Below are positions 30,967-41,564 of a DNA stretch of 64,000 nt, piece after piece; the first letter of the stretch is position 1; each line of letters opens with the position of its first letter. The stretch covers positions 14,821,835-14,885,834 of the forward strand of contig NC_003076.8 of NCBI RefSeq assembly GCF_000001735.4, given 5' to 3'. Position numbers and translations under genes: made by a program. The notes beneath the pieces were generated by a model. The model made no database searches. It saw only the letters and a list, made by a program, of their open reading frames with translations, and was not told the DNA's origin. The DNA is from Arabidopsis thaliana (taxonomy: Eukaryota > Streptophyta > Magnoliopsida > Brassicales > Brassicaceae).

Positions 30967-33900
30967 TTAGCGCGGTGCGATGGAGGGAATGACTCCGCTG
31001 ACGAGTTGGTTAGCTGTGAATTCAGAGAAGGTAGTATAACTGCTTCTTGGAGAAGCAACAGCGAAGCCTGACATTCCTGAAGCAGATGATTGGACTGAAG
31101 GGCTTGAATATGGCTTCTCTTCCTTTGGAATCAGCCCATAGATATTCTCCAGCTCCCTCACTATTTCCAGCATCCACGGACGCGCTTCTGGGTTGTCCTG
31201 ACAACATCTGATGGCTAGTTCCATGAATCTCTTGACGCATTCCTCAGAGTACTGCCCCATGCTCCTGTCTATCACTGACATCATCATCCCAGCATCGCAT
31301 GCTTCATTCACCTCCCGCACGATGTTTCTTCCGTGCGAGATTGGGCGCATTCCTGTGAGAATTTCGAGAAAGACAATGCCGAGGCTGTATACGTCACTCT
31401 TTTCTGTTAGCCTGTGGCTCAAGTAATACTCTGGATCCACATATCCCTGTACCATACGTTTCGGGAATTAGTCACCTTCCCTAAGGGATTTAAAACAGAG
31501 GAATGTTAAAGCAACATACAGGAGTGCCTTTGACGATGGTAGTTACGTGATCCCTTTGCACTCCTCCACCATCTAGTGCTATGAGCTTTGAGATCCCAAA
31601 GTCTGCAACTTTAGGGTTCATCTTGCTGTCTAGAAGAATGTTGCTTGGTTTGATGTCTCGATGGATGATTGGTGGATCAGCTTCTGTGTGCAGATACAGA
31701 ATCCCTCTCGCAGACCCGAGCGCTATTCTCAGTCTCAGCGCCAAACTCAGTGGTTGTCTAAACCTCGCTGCAGTTTCACATTCATCTATCTCAATCCTCC
31801 CACAACACTTTTATATATACAAGACAAGGTAGGAACTTACCAGAGAGTGCGTCCTGAAGAGAACCGTTGGGCATGTACTCATATACCAACATCTGAAATC
31901 AGGCATAACAAATCAACTCAAGACTATCTTGAAATTTACAATGTTAATAAGTGACTCACCTGTTCTCCTTTCTGATCACAGTAGCCAAGCAAAGAAACAA
32001 GGTTACGGTGATGTAGCCGGGAAAGCAACTCGATCTCGGTGAAGAACTCTTTTTGGCCCTGCAGAGACCCTTGCTCTGCACGTTTGACAGCTACAACCAG
32101 ACCACCTGGTAAATGGCCTTTGTAGACCTTCCCATAGCCACCTCTACCAATCTGAGAGAGATCACTGAAACTGCTTGTTGCTGAATCAAGTTCCGTGAAA
32201 TTGTAACCCTTCACGCTCTCCATGTTCATTGGAGGTTTTGGAACTAGGCCAAGGAGAAACATGGGAGATTAGCATTAGATATACGTTTAAGGAAAACAGA
32301 GAAATTGACTAAGTTTCCACTTACGTGGGTGTTCTTGTTCCATGTCGACTTCCCTAGTTTTTCTCTTTCGTTTGCTTCTCTTGATGAAGAAGACCAATGC
32401 TAGAGAGGACAATACAAGGAAGAAAGCAATGGCTCCTATAATGATTCCAACCGAGACGCCTATGCTCATCCCCGACTTTTTCGGGAATATGATAGTAACT
32501 TCATATACAGGAGTAACATAAATAAATACTCTTTTGATGCACAAAGATGAGTAGAAGATATGTGTATTACCGTCTTTGTAAGCACCAGTGTTGATACTAA
32601 TAATCTCATAAGGGCCAAGAGAATCATCAGTATTCAGAGTGAAAGTTGCAAAGAAGTCCACAATACGTTGAACCTCTGTGCTGTTGAATTTACTGTTTAA
32701 TTCACTGTACTCAGGGAAAATCTTCATGTTCATGAATAGCCTTGGACCCGACTGCCATGCAAATGTATCAATAGATATCTGATACGGGTTTATCCCGAGA
32801 TTTTTCGGGGATGCTACATCGAGCATGTAGGAGACTTTGTAAGGTCGAAAGTCCGAGAAACTTGGACTCCTAAGCCGAAGATCAATGCCAAGTGGTGCAG
32901 CGCAGAAACATGCAACTGGAGACCCAATCACGTAGTCATAGTTTTCGCTTACGGGGCACGACTGACGTTTGCAGTCTCCCGTCGAGATGGTTTCCGAAGA
33001 AGTTGCGGGAGATTCCACTTCTAACGTTGAGATACCACAGAGATCAGCTAACTTTCCCGCATTAACATTTGCACAAACCGGGTTTCCGTAAAGCCTGCTC
33101 ATCAAAACAGAGTTCTCTCATTTCTCTATCCAACATTCCAAATTATTAATCTTTTGTTCTTTTTCAAAACATAATCTTACTTGACTGTGACATTGGAGGG
33201 AGGGTTTAGAAGAACACTTGACACATTTGAAAACATGTTGTTCCTCAAGTCCCTGCAAGTTGTTACAACCAAAAATCAATCAACAATTACTAAGTTTTCT
33301 CTAGTGTTTTGTAGATATGACGTGTCTTACAAGATAAGTTTTTCCTCTGCCTTCAAGATCCTATTTTCCCATATCACAGGAATCTCCCCACTCAAGTTGT
33401 TGTTCTGCACTTGCCTGAAAATTTAAGACAAAACTTATGTCTTTTTGTTTTCTTTCTCTAAAAAAAAGAAGAGCAAAAGAGAGTCTAATTACAGTCTCTG
33501 TAACCGTGGAAGGCCTGAAAAATTAGAAGGAATGGATCCGCTGAGCAAATTGTTGTACAAGTTTCTGCATACAATAAACAAATGCAGACATGTTTGTCAA
33601 CAAAAATGTAACGACATATCAATTGTATTCCATTTCTTGGCCATGGCACTTACATAGTTGTGATGTTTGCAGAGAACTTGTTCTTGGGAATTTCTCCTGT
33701 GAGTTTGTTGGAGGAAATATCTCTGAAGCATGAAGAGTAAAAAAGCCTTAGAGACTAATGTAACATGGATTGTTAAGTTTTTTTTCTTGTTAAAGTGACT
33801 CACAAGTAATAGAGAACCAGTGATTTGCTCAAATCAGGAATTGGTCCTTCTAGGTTGCAGTTTCTGAGACTCCTGTTAATGCGTGAGACACAAAATCAGT

Positions 33901-35264
33901 ACGGCACAGGGAAAACATAAGATTTTACTATGTTCAGTTTCTTACAATTTGACGAGATTTGGTATCGATCCGTAAGAAGATGGGATCTCTGTGCCATCAA
34001 AGTTGCTACCGTCCAATTGTCTGTAAATTATGAAGCAAACTAATTTGAATGTGGAAGAAAGTTAGTCGTCTTCGATAAGAAGTTGAAGACACTTACAGAA
34101 TTCTCAAGCTTGGCATCTGAGCGAGCTCCGGTGGAAGATTACCAGTTAGCTTGTTATTGTCCATCAAGCTTCACAAGTTGAGCCTTGATGATCAGATTTG
34201 AATAAGATAAACAGATTTAAAGGTAACCAAGAAACTTACAAGTGCAGAACATTGGTTAAGGTAGAGTACTCGGGCGGAATCTGACCCGTGATTGAGTTAT
34301 TGTTCATGTGACTAGCAAAGAAAGTAAAAGTTATGTCAGAGGGGTTTGAAAGGAAGAGAGAAGATAAGTAGGAGAGAAGGAGATCTCACAAATGCTTCAG
34401 TTTTTTCAAATTTGCCAAGGACGTTGGAAGTTTTCCGCTAATTTCATTGTAATCTATCTGAAGGATTAAGAGATTGGAAAGAGAACCGAGTTCTTGAGGC
34501 AAAGATCCTGTCAGTTGATTTCCACTTAATAGCCTGACAAAAGATAACATGAATCTGTTAAGTTATGCATCCATGAAGAGGAAATATTGATGAAACAATG
34601 ATCAAGACTACTTACAAGAAGATGAGATGAGTTAAGTTTCCTAGTTCTGGTGGAATCTGACCGGTGAGATCGTTCCACATGAAGTTCCTGTGATCAGAAA
34701 ATATAAAAAGGAGAGACGTTGATATCTATAGTTTGATTTCAAAAAACCAGAGCATGCACAGACCAAAACACAGAACATACAATATGGTAAGATTTGATAG
34801 TAAGCCGAGTTCAGGTGCCAGTTGTCCAGTGAGGTTCATGTTTAGCAACCGCCTGCACCATTTCATCAAACCATATGACATCCTTAAGGTTTGCTTTTGA
34901 GTAACAATAGAAGAAAGTTTTAAAGTCCGAACATACAATTCTTTAACATGAAGAAAGCCATCAGAAGGATCAGGGATGCAGATGACACCGGTCCAGTTAG
35001 AGGCGCATGGATCCGTCTTTTTCCAGTCTTGAAGATGATTCAGAGGGTCCTTTAGTTTGCGGTGAACATACTGCAGAGCACTAACTGCAACAACAAAACA
35101 CCCTCATTAGCATCACTTATCACTGTTCACATATAGATGGTGCTCAGAGAAATCTAAAGGACCGTACCATCAGTGGGATGAGTAATCTCTTGGGCATCCA
35201 GCAAAGACAAGCAACAAGAAGACACAACCAGAATGATTCCAACTACACCCATCATCTCTTTCAT
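30967..35264 (-). CDS. LRR receptor-like kinase, subfamily VIII-1 type (959 aa)
   Basis: Nineteen coding exons sum to 2880 nt: 35168-35264, 34937-35084, 34781-34852, 34616-34687, 34390-34533, 34240-34311, 34097-34168, 33946-34020, 33804-33872, 33654-33722, 33493-33564, 33331-33414, 33181-33252, 32571-33094, 32325-32498, 31960-32243, 31841-31892, 31520-31767, 30967-31446. The start [11 protein letters not shown] leads a signal peptide (to about residue 24) and an N-cap with [10 protein letters not shown]. Leucine-rich repeats follow, mostly one per 72-nt exon, then a membrane-proximal domain. A transmembrane helix lies at about 560-583. The kinase has GRGGYG 638-643, Lys659, HRD 753-755 and DFG 773-775, so it should be catalytically active at the plasma membrane. 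Its ligand is unknown. The 72-bp intron 32499-32570 keeps the frame open if retained. It matches my memory of At5g37450. Confidence 0.93.
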
Positions 35265-36540
35265 CTTGGTTTCTGCTTTGGTTTCAATAAAGATCACTAT
35301 TTATCTAGCCTAGAGATGACCTTGGAATGCTGAGAAAAAGTCTGTAAATTGCATCTTTGAAGAATGAGCACTCTATATATGAAGTTGAAGCAACAATTAC
35401 TTTTAAAAAACTCATAATGTAACTATCAATAACCCCTAGTTGGTGGTTTTGTTGCCATATTTAAATGAGCGTGGACGCGGTTAAAAGGCAACTAACGGTT
35501 TGTTCAACTCTCTTCCTCCATTGGATTGGAGGAATAAAATCAGAATAGCTGACTTCTTCTGTGTTACTTTTTCTCTTCTTATGAAAAATTCAAAACTTAC
35601 ATTTTTCTTCTTTAATTTGTCTTTAAAGATAAGAGTTTTTTACTAATGAGGAGAATTTATATAGAAATGAACCATCTTGACTTATTCAGAGAAAATCAGG
35701 AAAAACTCGGAACCATCTTGACTTGTTCAGAAATATAGTATGTAGTGACAGGTTTTTGTATGATATAATTACTTTGTGGAATTGGAAGTTGCACATCAAA
35801 TTATGAGCATTGAAGAGAAGCTTTAATAAGAACACCTCAAATAGATATTTGAGTTGACAAAGGGTGTTTTATGTAAGTTTTAAAAACATTAGTGATGTAT
35901 TACTGATTAAGAATCAAAGGTATTAAAAAATGTATCCGTTGACTCTTTCATTTTGCCATTACTTTGCTGCTAGTGGATAAATTTTTCATTTCTCAAATCA
36001 CCATGTCATATGTTTGTAAGCATTACTGTATAATAATCAAGAAACCAGTAGTAGGGGGACGTCCATACTTGTTCAATTTATCTCTTTAGTCCATAGAAGT
36101 TACCTCTTTATAGCCATAATCTGCCTAAAAGTTGTCACCAGGAAAAGGAGCTGTCTCCCAGATTGACGGTGTGGCGCGTTATCCTATGTTATGTCAACAT
36201 CAATAATAGCTAGGATTATGTAGTTGGTAGTTTCAGGCATAATATAGAATTGGGAAAATTAACTAATCAATTACCTGCAAAGTGTAGTCCTTTCGCGAAC
36301 AAGATGTTTTAGATACTTTCTTTGCATACCTTGTGAACAATCTTGAGAGGAGAAACCTTGTGTACAGATTAGAGACTAGAAGCATAATAACTGCAGAACA
36401 GTCTTGAGAAAACTGAATACACATTGCCAAAACTCAAGATAACATGTGTACTTTACTTGTTTCTTTACAATTTTCTTCCCCAAGGAAAACTATACATCAA
36501 AAACTAGTTTCTGCAGAATTTCATATTGTATACATCCCTA
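35265..36540. other. Receptor kinase promoter and intergenic DNA
   Basis: The stretch 35265-35500 is the likely promoter and leader of the minus-strand kinase. No further gene is supported across the rest, which is AT-rich with scattered T- and A-tracts. Confidence 0.45.
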
Positions 36541-36573
36541 AGGTCAGCCAATCAAACTCATTCTCTGGGAGCA
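36486..36573 (-). pseudogene. Relic of a DUF577-family 3' end
   Basis: On the minus strand about 33 bp reads LPENEFDWLT, matching the terminal codons of copy G (ELPENEFDWLN). The adjoining 3' UTR-like sequence (AAACTATACATCAAAAACTA) repeats the downstream flank of copies G and H. It is a remnant of another cluster member or of an unequal exchange. Confidence 0.55.
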
Positions 36574-36659
36574 CGTTAAGATTTTCTACTCTAATGCAAA
36601 CTATAAACCAAAACCTAAATTCTGCACAATTTTCAGACTGTACACCAAAAACTAGTTCT

Positions 36660-38528
36660 CTATTCAACCTCCTCATCAGTAAGGTTCAGCCAATCAAACT
36701 CATTCTCTGGCAGCTCTTTAACCATTTCATCAACTCTTCTCTCGACAATCACATTGATTCTCCACAACACAATCTTACTTTCCCATTTCATACCTTTGAT
36801 TGCATAGAGTCTCCAAAGCAGACCCTTAACCAATTTGTACTCGCTCGTATCATACCATCGAAGTTGTTTCTTCACAATGCTTCCCACATCTCTGAAAGCT
36901 CTTCTCACAAGCCCAACTTCCATTCCTCTTTCCACAAGCTTTCTCACTGACTCTATCATCTTATGTGCAATCTCCTTAACGGATTCAGCGTGACTCGAGA
37001 CCTCTATCAAGTGAATTGCGGCACAGAAGGCACCAGTAAACGCCAAAACCCAGCAACTGTTATCTACCATCAACTCTGTTGGTGGGTTTAACCTTCTGCT
37101 TATCTCCGGGAGAAGAATTTCAATCACAGGAATCAAAAACTCCTCATTTTCAAGCGGCATTGTTAAGCACTGGAAGATATAAACCGCTCTCTGGAACTCT
37201 ATTTTACTCGATGTTATATAGTTGCGTAAAGCATACCATGTGACATCTTGGTGTTTGAAGATCTCAAACGCAACGTGACTCACCACCTCACCTAGGACTT
37301 TGAACATGCTGTCTGTGATTCCTTCTTGCCGAAGGCAAGAGATAAGCAATGGCTGGAGTTGTCTCATCACTGAAAAGTCTATTTCCACTCTCTTTGAAGT
37401 GTGATCAGAGAGTAAGACGTTGAGTTGTCTGATAGCCATCTCTCTGGTCTCATCTTCAAGATCAGTTGACGCAAAGATTTTCAAAACTTCAAGTGATGAT
37501 AAAGTCTTCAAATGATCAAGCCAGGCACGATCAAACTCTTCTCCATGATCTTGATTTCCCGGTGTTTGAACCAACGGATTGATCTTCAAAGAACTATGTT
37601 TTCCTGCTCGATTTCCCGGTGTTTGAACCAACCAATTGATCTTCTTTATAATCTCCTTGCTCTGTGTTCCAAAACTTTTGATCCTAAACATGAAAGCCAT
37701 CACAAAATGACATTGTTCCTTATTGTAATTACACAGATATTTGTCTTCTGACAAGAACCTCTCAAGATGTTCAAGCCCTTGTACCAAAAACTGTTCATTC
37801 CCCTTCTCCACTAACTCCTTCACTGATTTCGCAAGAATAGAAAGAAGATTCTCTACCATTTTCACATATCTCATATCTTTATACGAAATCTGAATCCCCA
37901 ATTTAACAACAGTTTCTAAAGCTAAGCTCCAATCTTCAACTTCACTTTTCACAGGATTAAGCAAAACCTTCTCAGCTTTCTCAACAATTACCTTCATAAA
38001 CTTGTTGATGAAACTCTTATACACTGATGGCAAATCGATGAAGACATGAAAAGCCTTGACAGGTTCGTTTTCCGCTAGCCAGAGGATACAATCACTGAGC
38101 TCATGCCATCCACCATTATCGCAAATCACAACATTGTAGGTTATTAAAGAAACGACTCTTCCTAGGAACTTCATGTCAGACTCTTTGGTTTCTTGCATCG
38201 TTAAACATTCAATCACAAGGGGTTTGATTTCATGGAGAGCGACGCGAGAGAGTTTGATGTTGCAATTTCTGAAAACGGCGAGGGTTTCAGAGAGGAGATA
38301 AAGCGAATGAAATCTGATGACGTCATTGGAAGAGTGTCGATATAGTTTGAGGAACATTAGGGTTAAGCAATTTGGGAAATTATTAGCGCAGAAATTGAAA
38401 AGATCTTCCGCCGTTTGAAATTCGTTAGTTTCTTGAGGCAGTGAGAGTTGTTTGACGAGAATCTCTGCTCCTTCGTGGCTTGGAGTCGCAAGAAGGTCTC
38501 TTGCTTTACGATTCAAAGATTCTTCCAT
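36660..38528 (-). CDS. DUF577-family protein, copy G (622 aa)
   Basis: Intact single-exon minus-strand member of the cluster. The start MEESLNRKARDLLATPSHEG aligns with the MEES starts of copies C, D and H. It has the two-half structure (ALHEIKPLVIECLTMQ and VMRQLQPLLISCL) and the conserved CWVLAFTGAFCAAIHLIE, MEVGLVRRAF and LLWRLYAIKGMKW blocks, ending FDWLNLTDEEVE without a poly-Asp tail. A local duplication near 37550-37640 repeats NPLVQTPGNR/NQ with its flanks (about 60 bp), a small length polymorphism relative to other copies. The upstream region on the minus strand contains TTACGGTTATTTCCGGTTAT (38641-38660), the same promoter motif as copies B and C. Function unknown. Confidence 0.9.
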   Translation of the reverse strand: MEESLNRKARDLLATPSHEGAEILVKQLSLPQETNEFQTAEDLFNFCANNFPNCLTLMFLKLYRHSSNDVIRFHSLYLLSETLAVFRNCNIKLSRVALHEIKPLVIECLTMQETKESDMKFLGRVVSLITYNVVICDNGGWHELSDCILWLAENEPVKAFHVFIDLPSVYKSFINKFMKVIVEKAEKVLLNPVKSEVEDWSLALETVVKLGIQISYKDMRYVKMVENLLSILAKSVKELVEKGNEQFLVQGLEHLERFLSEDKYLCNYNKEQCHFVMAFMFRIKSFGTQSKEIIKKINWLVQTPGNRAGKHSSLKINPLVQTPGNQDHGEEFDRAWLDHLKTLSSLEVLKIFASTDLEDETREMAIRQLNVLLSDHTSKRVEIDFSVMRQLQPLLISCLRQEGITDSMFKVLGEVVSHVAFEIFKHQDVTWYALRNYITSSKIEFQRAVYIFQCLTMPLENEEFLIPVIEILLPEISRRLNPPTELMVDNSCWVLAFTGAFCAAIHLIEVSSHAESVKEIAHKMIESVRKLVERGMEVGLVRRAFRDVGSIVKKQLRWYDTSEYKLVKGLLWRLYAIKGMKWESKIVLWRINVIVERRVDEMVKELPENEFDWLNLTDEEVE

Positions 38529-39192
38529 TTTCCCGAGAAAAGTTTGGATTCTCGTCTTAGAATCTTCTGGGTTTAAGAGAGGTTTGAAGAAGAAATCTGT
38601 AGCGAGGAAGAGAGAGTTTGCGTTTGTTATTACGGAACTGAATAACCGGAAATAACCGTAAATTAGCTAAAACCATTCCCGAAATATATCAAAATTGAAC
38701 CGGACGAAAATAAATCCCACCAAATTGAGATTTAAAACTTTCATTTAACGTTACATTTGATCATCCCTTGCGATGGCTTACCACATCATTGCACCTAGTG
38801 TTTGTGATTTGGAGATCTTGTCCATTTATCTATTCATACATGTCTGCTCTTGCCTTTTCTGCATCGTGATTTATTGAAGGTAATAAGGTCAATACGGGGG
38901 ATTTCCATAACCTCCTTAGTATCCAACAAGCCACGATACGATTATCGTTCATTCGTTCCCATGAGATATGTATATATAGTAAATTGTGAGCATCGTGTTT
39001 AATTTCTGTTTTTTCCAAGGTTTGTAGACAGTACAAAAGCAACTGGTTCATAACTATCATCGAGTTTTTCTCGTCTTCCTAACCTCTCTGAAAACATAGC
39101 TGCCTATGCAAGAATAGCATGACAAATCAACTTCTCATTGTACCACTCCTAGAATGAAAACCAGTTCACTGTGTTATTTGTAACCCAACCTA
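38529..39192. other. Copy G promoter and intergenic DNA
   Basis: Leader and promoter of copy G (CCGGTTATT motif at 38641-38671), then DNA without supported genes. Confidence 0.45.
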
Positions 39193-39492
39193 CTAGCCCT
39201 TTTTTCTGAACACTACTCCTGACCATAGCAATGCAGATATTATAATAGCCGCAAAGAAAGGAACTGCAGTTGGAAAGCATCCCATATTGGGACGATCTCT
39301 GCCTCCCCATTGAGCATTACCATAAAGTGTTGGATCCTAAACCAAGTAGTACAGTTCCATCTGTATTACTGTATATAGTAATTCGCACAGAAAAAAAAAT
39401 AAAGACTTTGAAAAAGTAAGTACTCACTCACATGTACGTGTCATGGCACTGGAGTTAACAAATCACAGTGAATTTACATCTCTCATCTTCAT
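39193..39492 (-). CDS. Possible small two-exon gene, membrane microprotein (52 aa)
   Basis: A 48-codon open exon (39193-39336) follows a good acceptor (TTGGTTTAG/GATCC). It encodes DPTLYGNAQWGGRDRPNMGC, then a hydrophobic helix PFFAAIIISALLWSGVVF and a basic end RKKG. One possible first exon is 39478-39492 (MKMRD, donor GAT/GTAAAT), giving a 52-residue single-pass membrane protein. The upstream exon is the weak point. The piece could instead be the orphan last exon of a larger or duplicated gene. I do not recognise the family. Confidence 0.4.
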
Positions 39493-39668
39493 AAGGATGT
39501 AAAGGATATCTGCATGCCTTGTAAGAAACTTCTATTCTAACAATTGTGGGTTTATGATTAGTGGTAGTCTAAACAAAATCAGAAGGACCTAAGCCCCTAC
39601 CAAAGAACCAAGACCAATAATTGTTTTTCTATACAACGTTAATACTTTATACAACTGCAAACTATGTA

Positions 39669-41564
39669 TCAAAAACCATAGTCTGCAAGCAGATTTTCAG
39701 ACTGTTCAAATCCCTCAGCCTCAGGTAGGTTCAGCCAATCAAACTTATCCTTTGGGAGGTCTTTAACCTTCTCATTCACTCCTCTCTCCACAATCACATT
39801 GATTCTCCACAACACGATCTTACTTTCCCATTTCATGCCTTTGATTGCATGGAGTTCCCATAGCAGACCCTTAACGAATTTGTACTCGATCGTTTCGTAC
39901 CATTCCATTTGTTTCTTGACAATGTCTTCAAGATCTCTGAAAGCTCTCCTCACAAGCCCAACTTCCATTCCTCTTTCCACAAGCTCTCTCACAGAATCTA
40001 TCATCTTCTTTGCAATCTCCTTCACGGATTCAGCTTGGCTTGGGATTTCTATCAAGTGTATGGTCGCACAGAATGCACCAGTAAACGCCAAAACCCAGCA
40101 ACTGTTATCTACCAACAAGTCTCTTGGTGGGTTTAGCCTTATACTTATCTCTGGGAGAAGATTCTCCATCACATGAATCACAAACTCGTCATCTCCAAGC
40201 GGCGTTGTTAAGCACTGGAAGATATAAACCGCTCTCTGAAACTTTGTTTTGCTTTGTGATGCAATATAATCGCGTAGACCATCCCATGCGACATCTTGGT
40301 GTTTGGACATCTCATACACAACGTGGTTCACCACCTTACCAAGGACTTTGAACATACTGTCAGAGATTCTTTCTTGCTTAAGGCAAGAGATGAGCAATGC
40401 CTGGAGTTCTCTCATCTCTGACAATTTTATTTCCACTTTCTTTGAAGTGTGATCAGAGAGTACAACTTCAAGCCGTCTGATTGCTATCTCTCTGGACCTA
40501 TCTTCAACAACATTTGACACAAAGATTTTCAAGATATCAACTGATGACAAAGTCTTCAAATGGTCACACAAGCCACGAACATATTCTGCTCCATCATCTT
40601 TCGTTTCCTGAGGTTTCACGACAGGTTTGCTCACAGCTTTGTCCTGTGTTTTAACCAACCGAGTGATCTTCCTTACAATCTCCTTGCTCTCTATTACGAA
40701 ATCTTTGATCTTGAACATGAAAGTCATCACAAAATGACGTTGTACCTTAGTGTAATTATATAGATTCTTATCTCGCAACACGAACTTCTCGAGATGTTTA
40801 AGCCCTTGTACCAAAAACTGTTCCATTCCCTTTTGCACTAGCATCTTCACTGAGTTCACAAGAATGTTCAGAAGAATCCTTATCAAATCAACTCTCATCT
40901 CTGTATCCAAAGTCTGAATCCCCATTTTCACAACAGTTTCTAAAGCCAAGCTCCAATCGTCAACTCTATCTTTCTCAGGATTAAACAAAACCTTCTCAGC
41001 TTTCTCAACAATTACCTTCATAAACTTGTCGATAAAACTCTGATACAATGATGGCAAATCGATAAAGACATGAAAAGCCTTGACAGGTTCGTTTTCCGCT
41101 AGCCAAAGGATACAATCACTGAGCTCGTACCATCCACCATTATCGCAAATCACAACATTGTAGGTTATTAAAGAAACGATTCTTCCTAGGAACTTCATGT
41201 CAGATTCTTTGGTTTCTTGCATCGTTAAACATTCAATCACAAGGGGTTTGATTTCATGGAGAGCGACGCGAGAGAGTTCCCAGTTACGATTTCTGAAAAC
41301 GACGAGGGTTTCGGAGAGGAGATAAAGCGAATAGAATCTGATGACGCCATTGGAAGAATGTCGATATAGTTTGAGAAACATTAGGGTTAAGCAATTTGGG
41401 AAGTTATCAGCGCAGAAACAGAAAAGAGCAAACGCAGTTTCATATTCTTTGGGGTCTTGACGCATTGAGAGTTGTTCGACGATTTTCTCGAGTCCTTTGT
41501 GGCTTGGAGTCGCAAGAACCTCTCTCGCTTTCAACATGAGATTCGAAGATTCCTCCATTATCAT
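39669..41564 (-). CDS. DUF577-family protein, copy H (631 aa)
   Basis: Intact minus-strand member, close to copy G over its first half (nearly identical EIKPLVIECLTMQETKESDMKF region) and more divergent later. I choose ATG 41564 (MIMEESSNLMLKAREVLATP) because it follows the TTTTCTCGAGAAAATG leader seen at copies A and B. The frame is open upstream to 41660 and would add 32 residues, probably 5' UTR. It carries the two internal repeats, CWVLAFTGAFCATIHLIE, MEVGLVRRAF and LLWELHAIKGMKW. The C-terminus extends past FDWLNLPEAEG by 15 residues (FEQSENLLADYGF). Function unknown. Confidence 0.88.
   Translation of the reverse strand: MIMEESSNLMLKAREVLATPSHKGLEKIVEQLSMRQDPKEYETAFALFCFCADNFPNCLTLMFLKLYRHSSNGVIRFYSLYLLSETLVVFRNRNWELSRVALHEIKPLVIECLTMQETKESDMKFLGRIVSLITYNVVICDNGGWYELSDCILWLAENEPVKAFHVFIDLPSLYQSFIDKFMKVIVEKAEKVLFNPEKDRVDDWSLALETVVKMGIQTLDTEMRVDLIRILLNILVNSVKMLVQKGMEQFLVQGLKHLEKFVLRDKNLYNYTKVQRHFVMTFMFKIKDFVIESKEIVRKITRLVKTQDKAVSKPVVKPQETKDDGAEYVRGLCDHLKTLSSVDILKIFVSNVVEDRSREIAIRRLEVVLSDHTSKKVEIKLSEMRELQALLISCLKQERISDSMFKVLGKVVNHVVYEMSKHQDVAWDGLRDYIASQSKTKFQRAVYIFQCLTTPLGDDEFVIHVMENLLPEISIRLNPPRDLLVDNSCWVLAFTGAFCATIHLIEIPSQAESVKEIAKKMIDSVRELVERGMEVGLVRRAFRDLEDIVKKQMEWYETIEYKFVKGLLWELHAIKGMKWESKIVLWRINVIVERGVNEKVKDLPKDKFDWLNLPEAEGFEQSENLLADYGF

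Noticed and set aside
36444-36950. 168-codon plus-strand frame
   Set aside because: Mostly antisense to the 3' end of DUF577 copy G, and its composition mirrors that gene.
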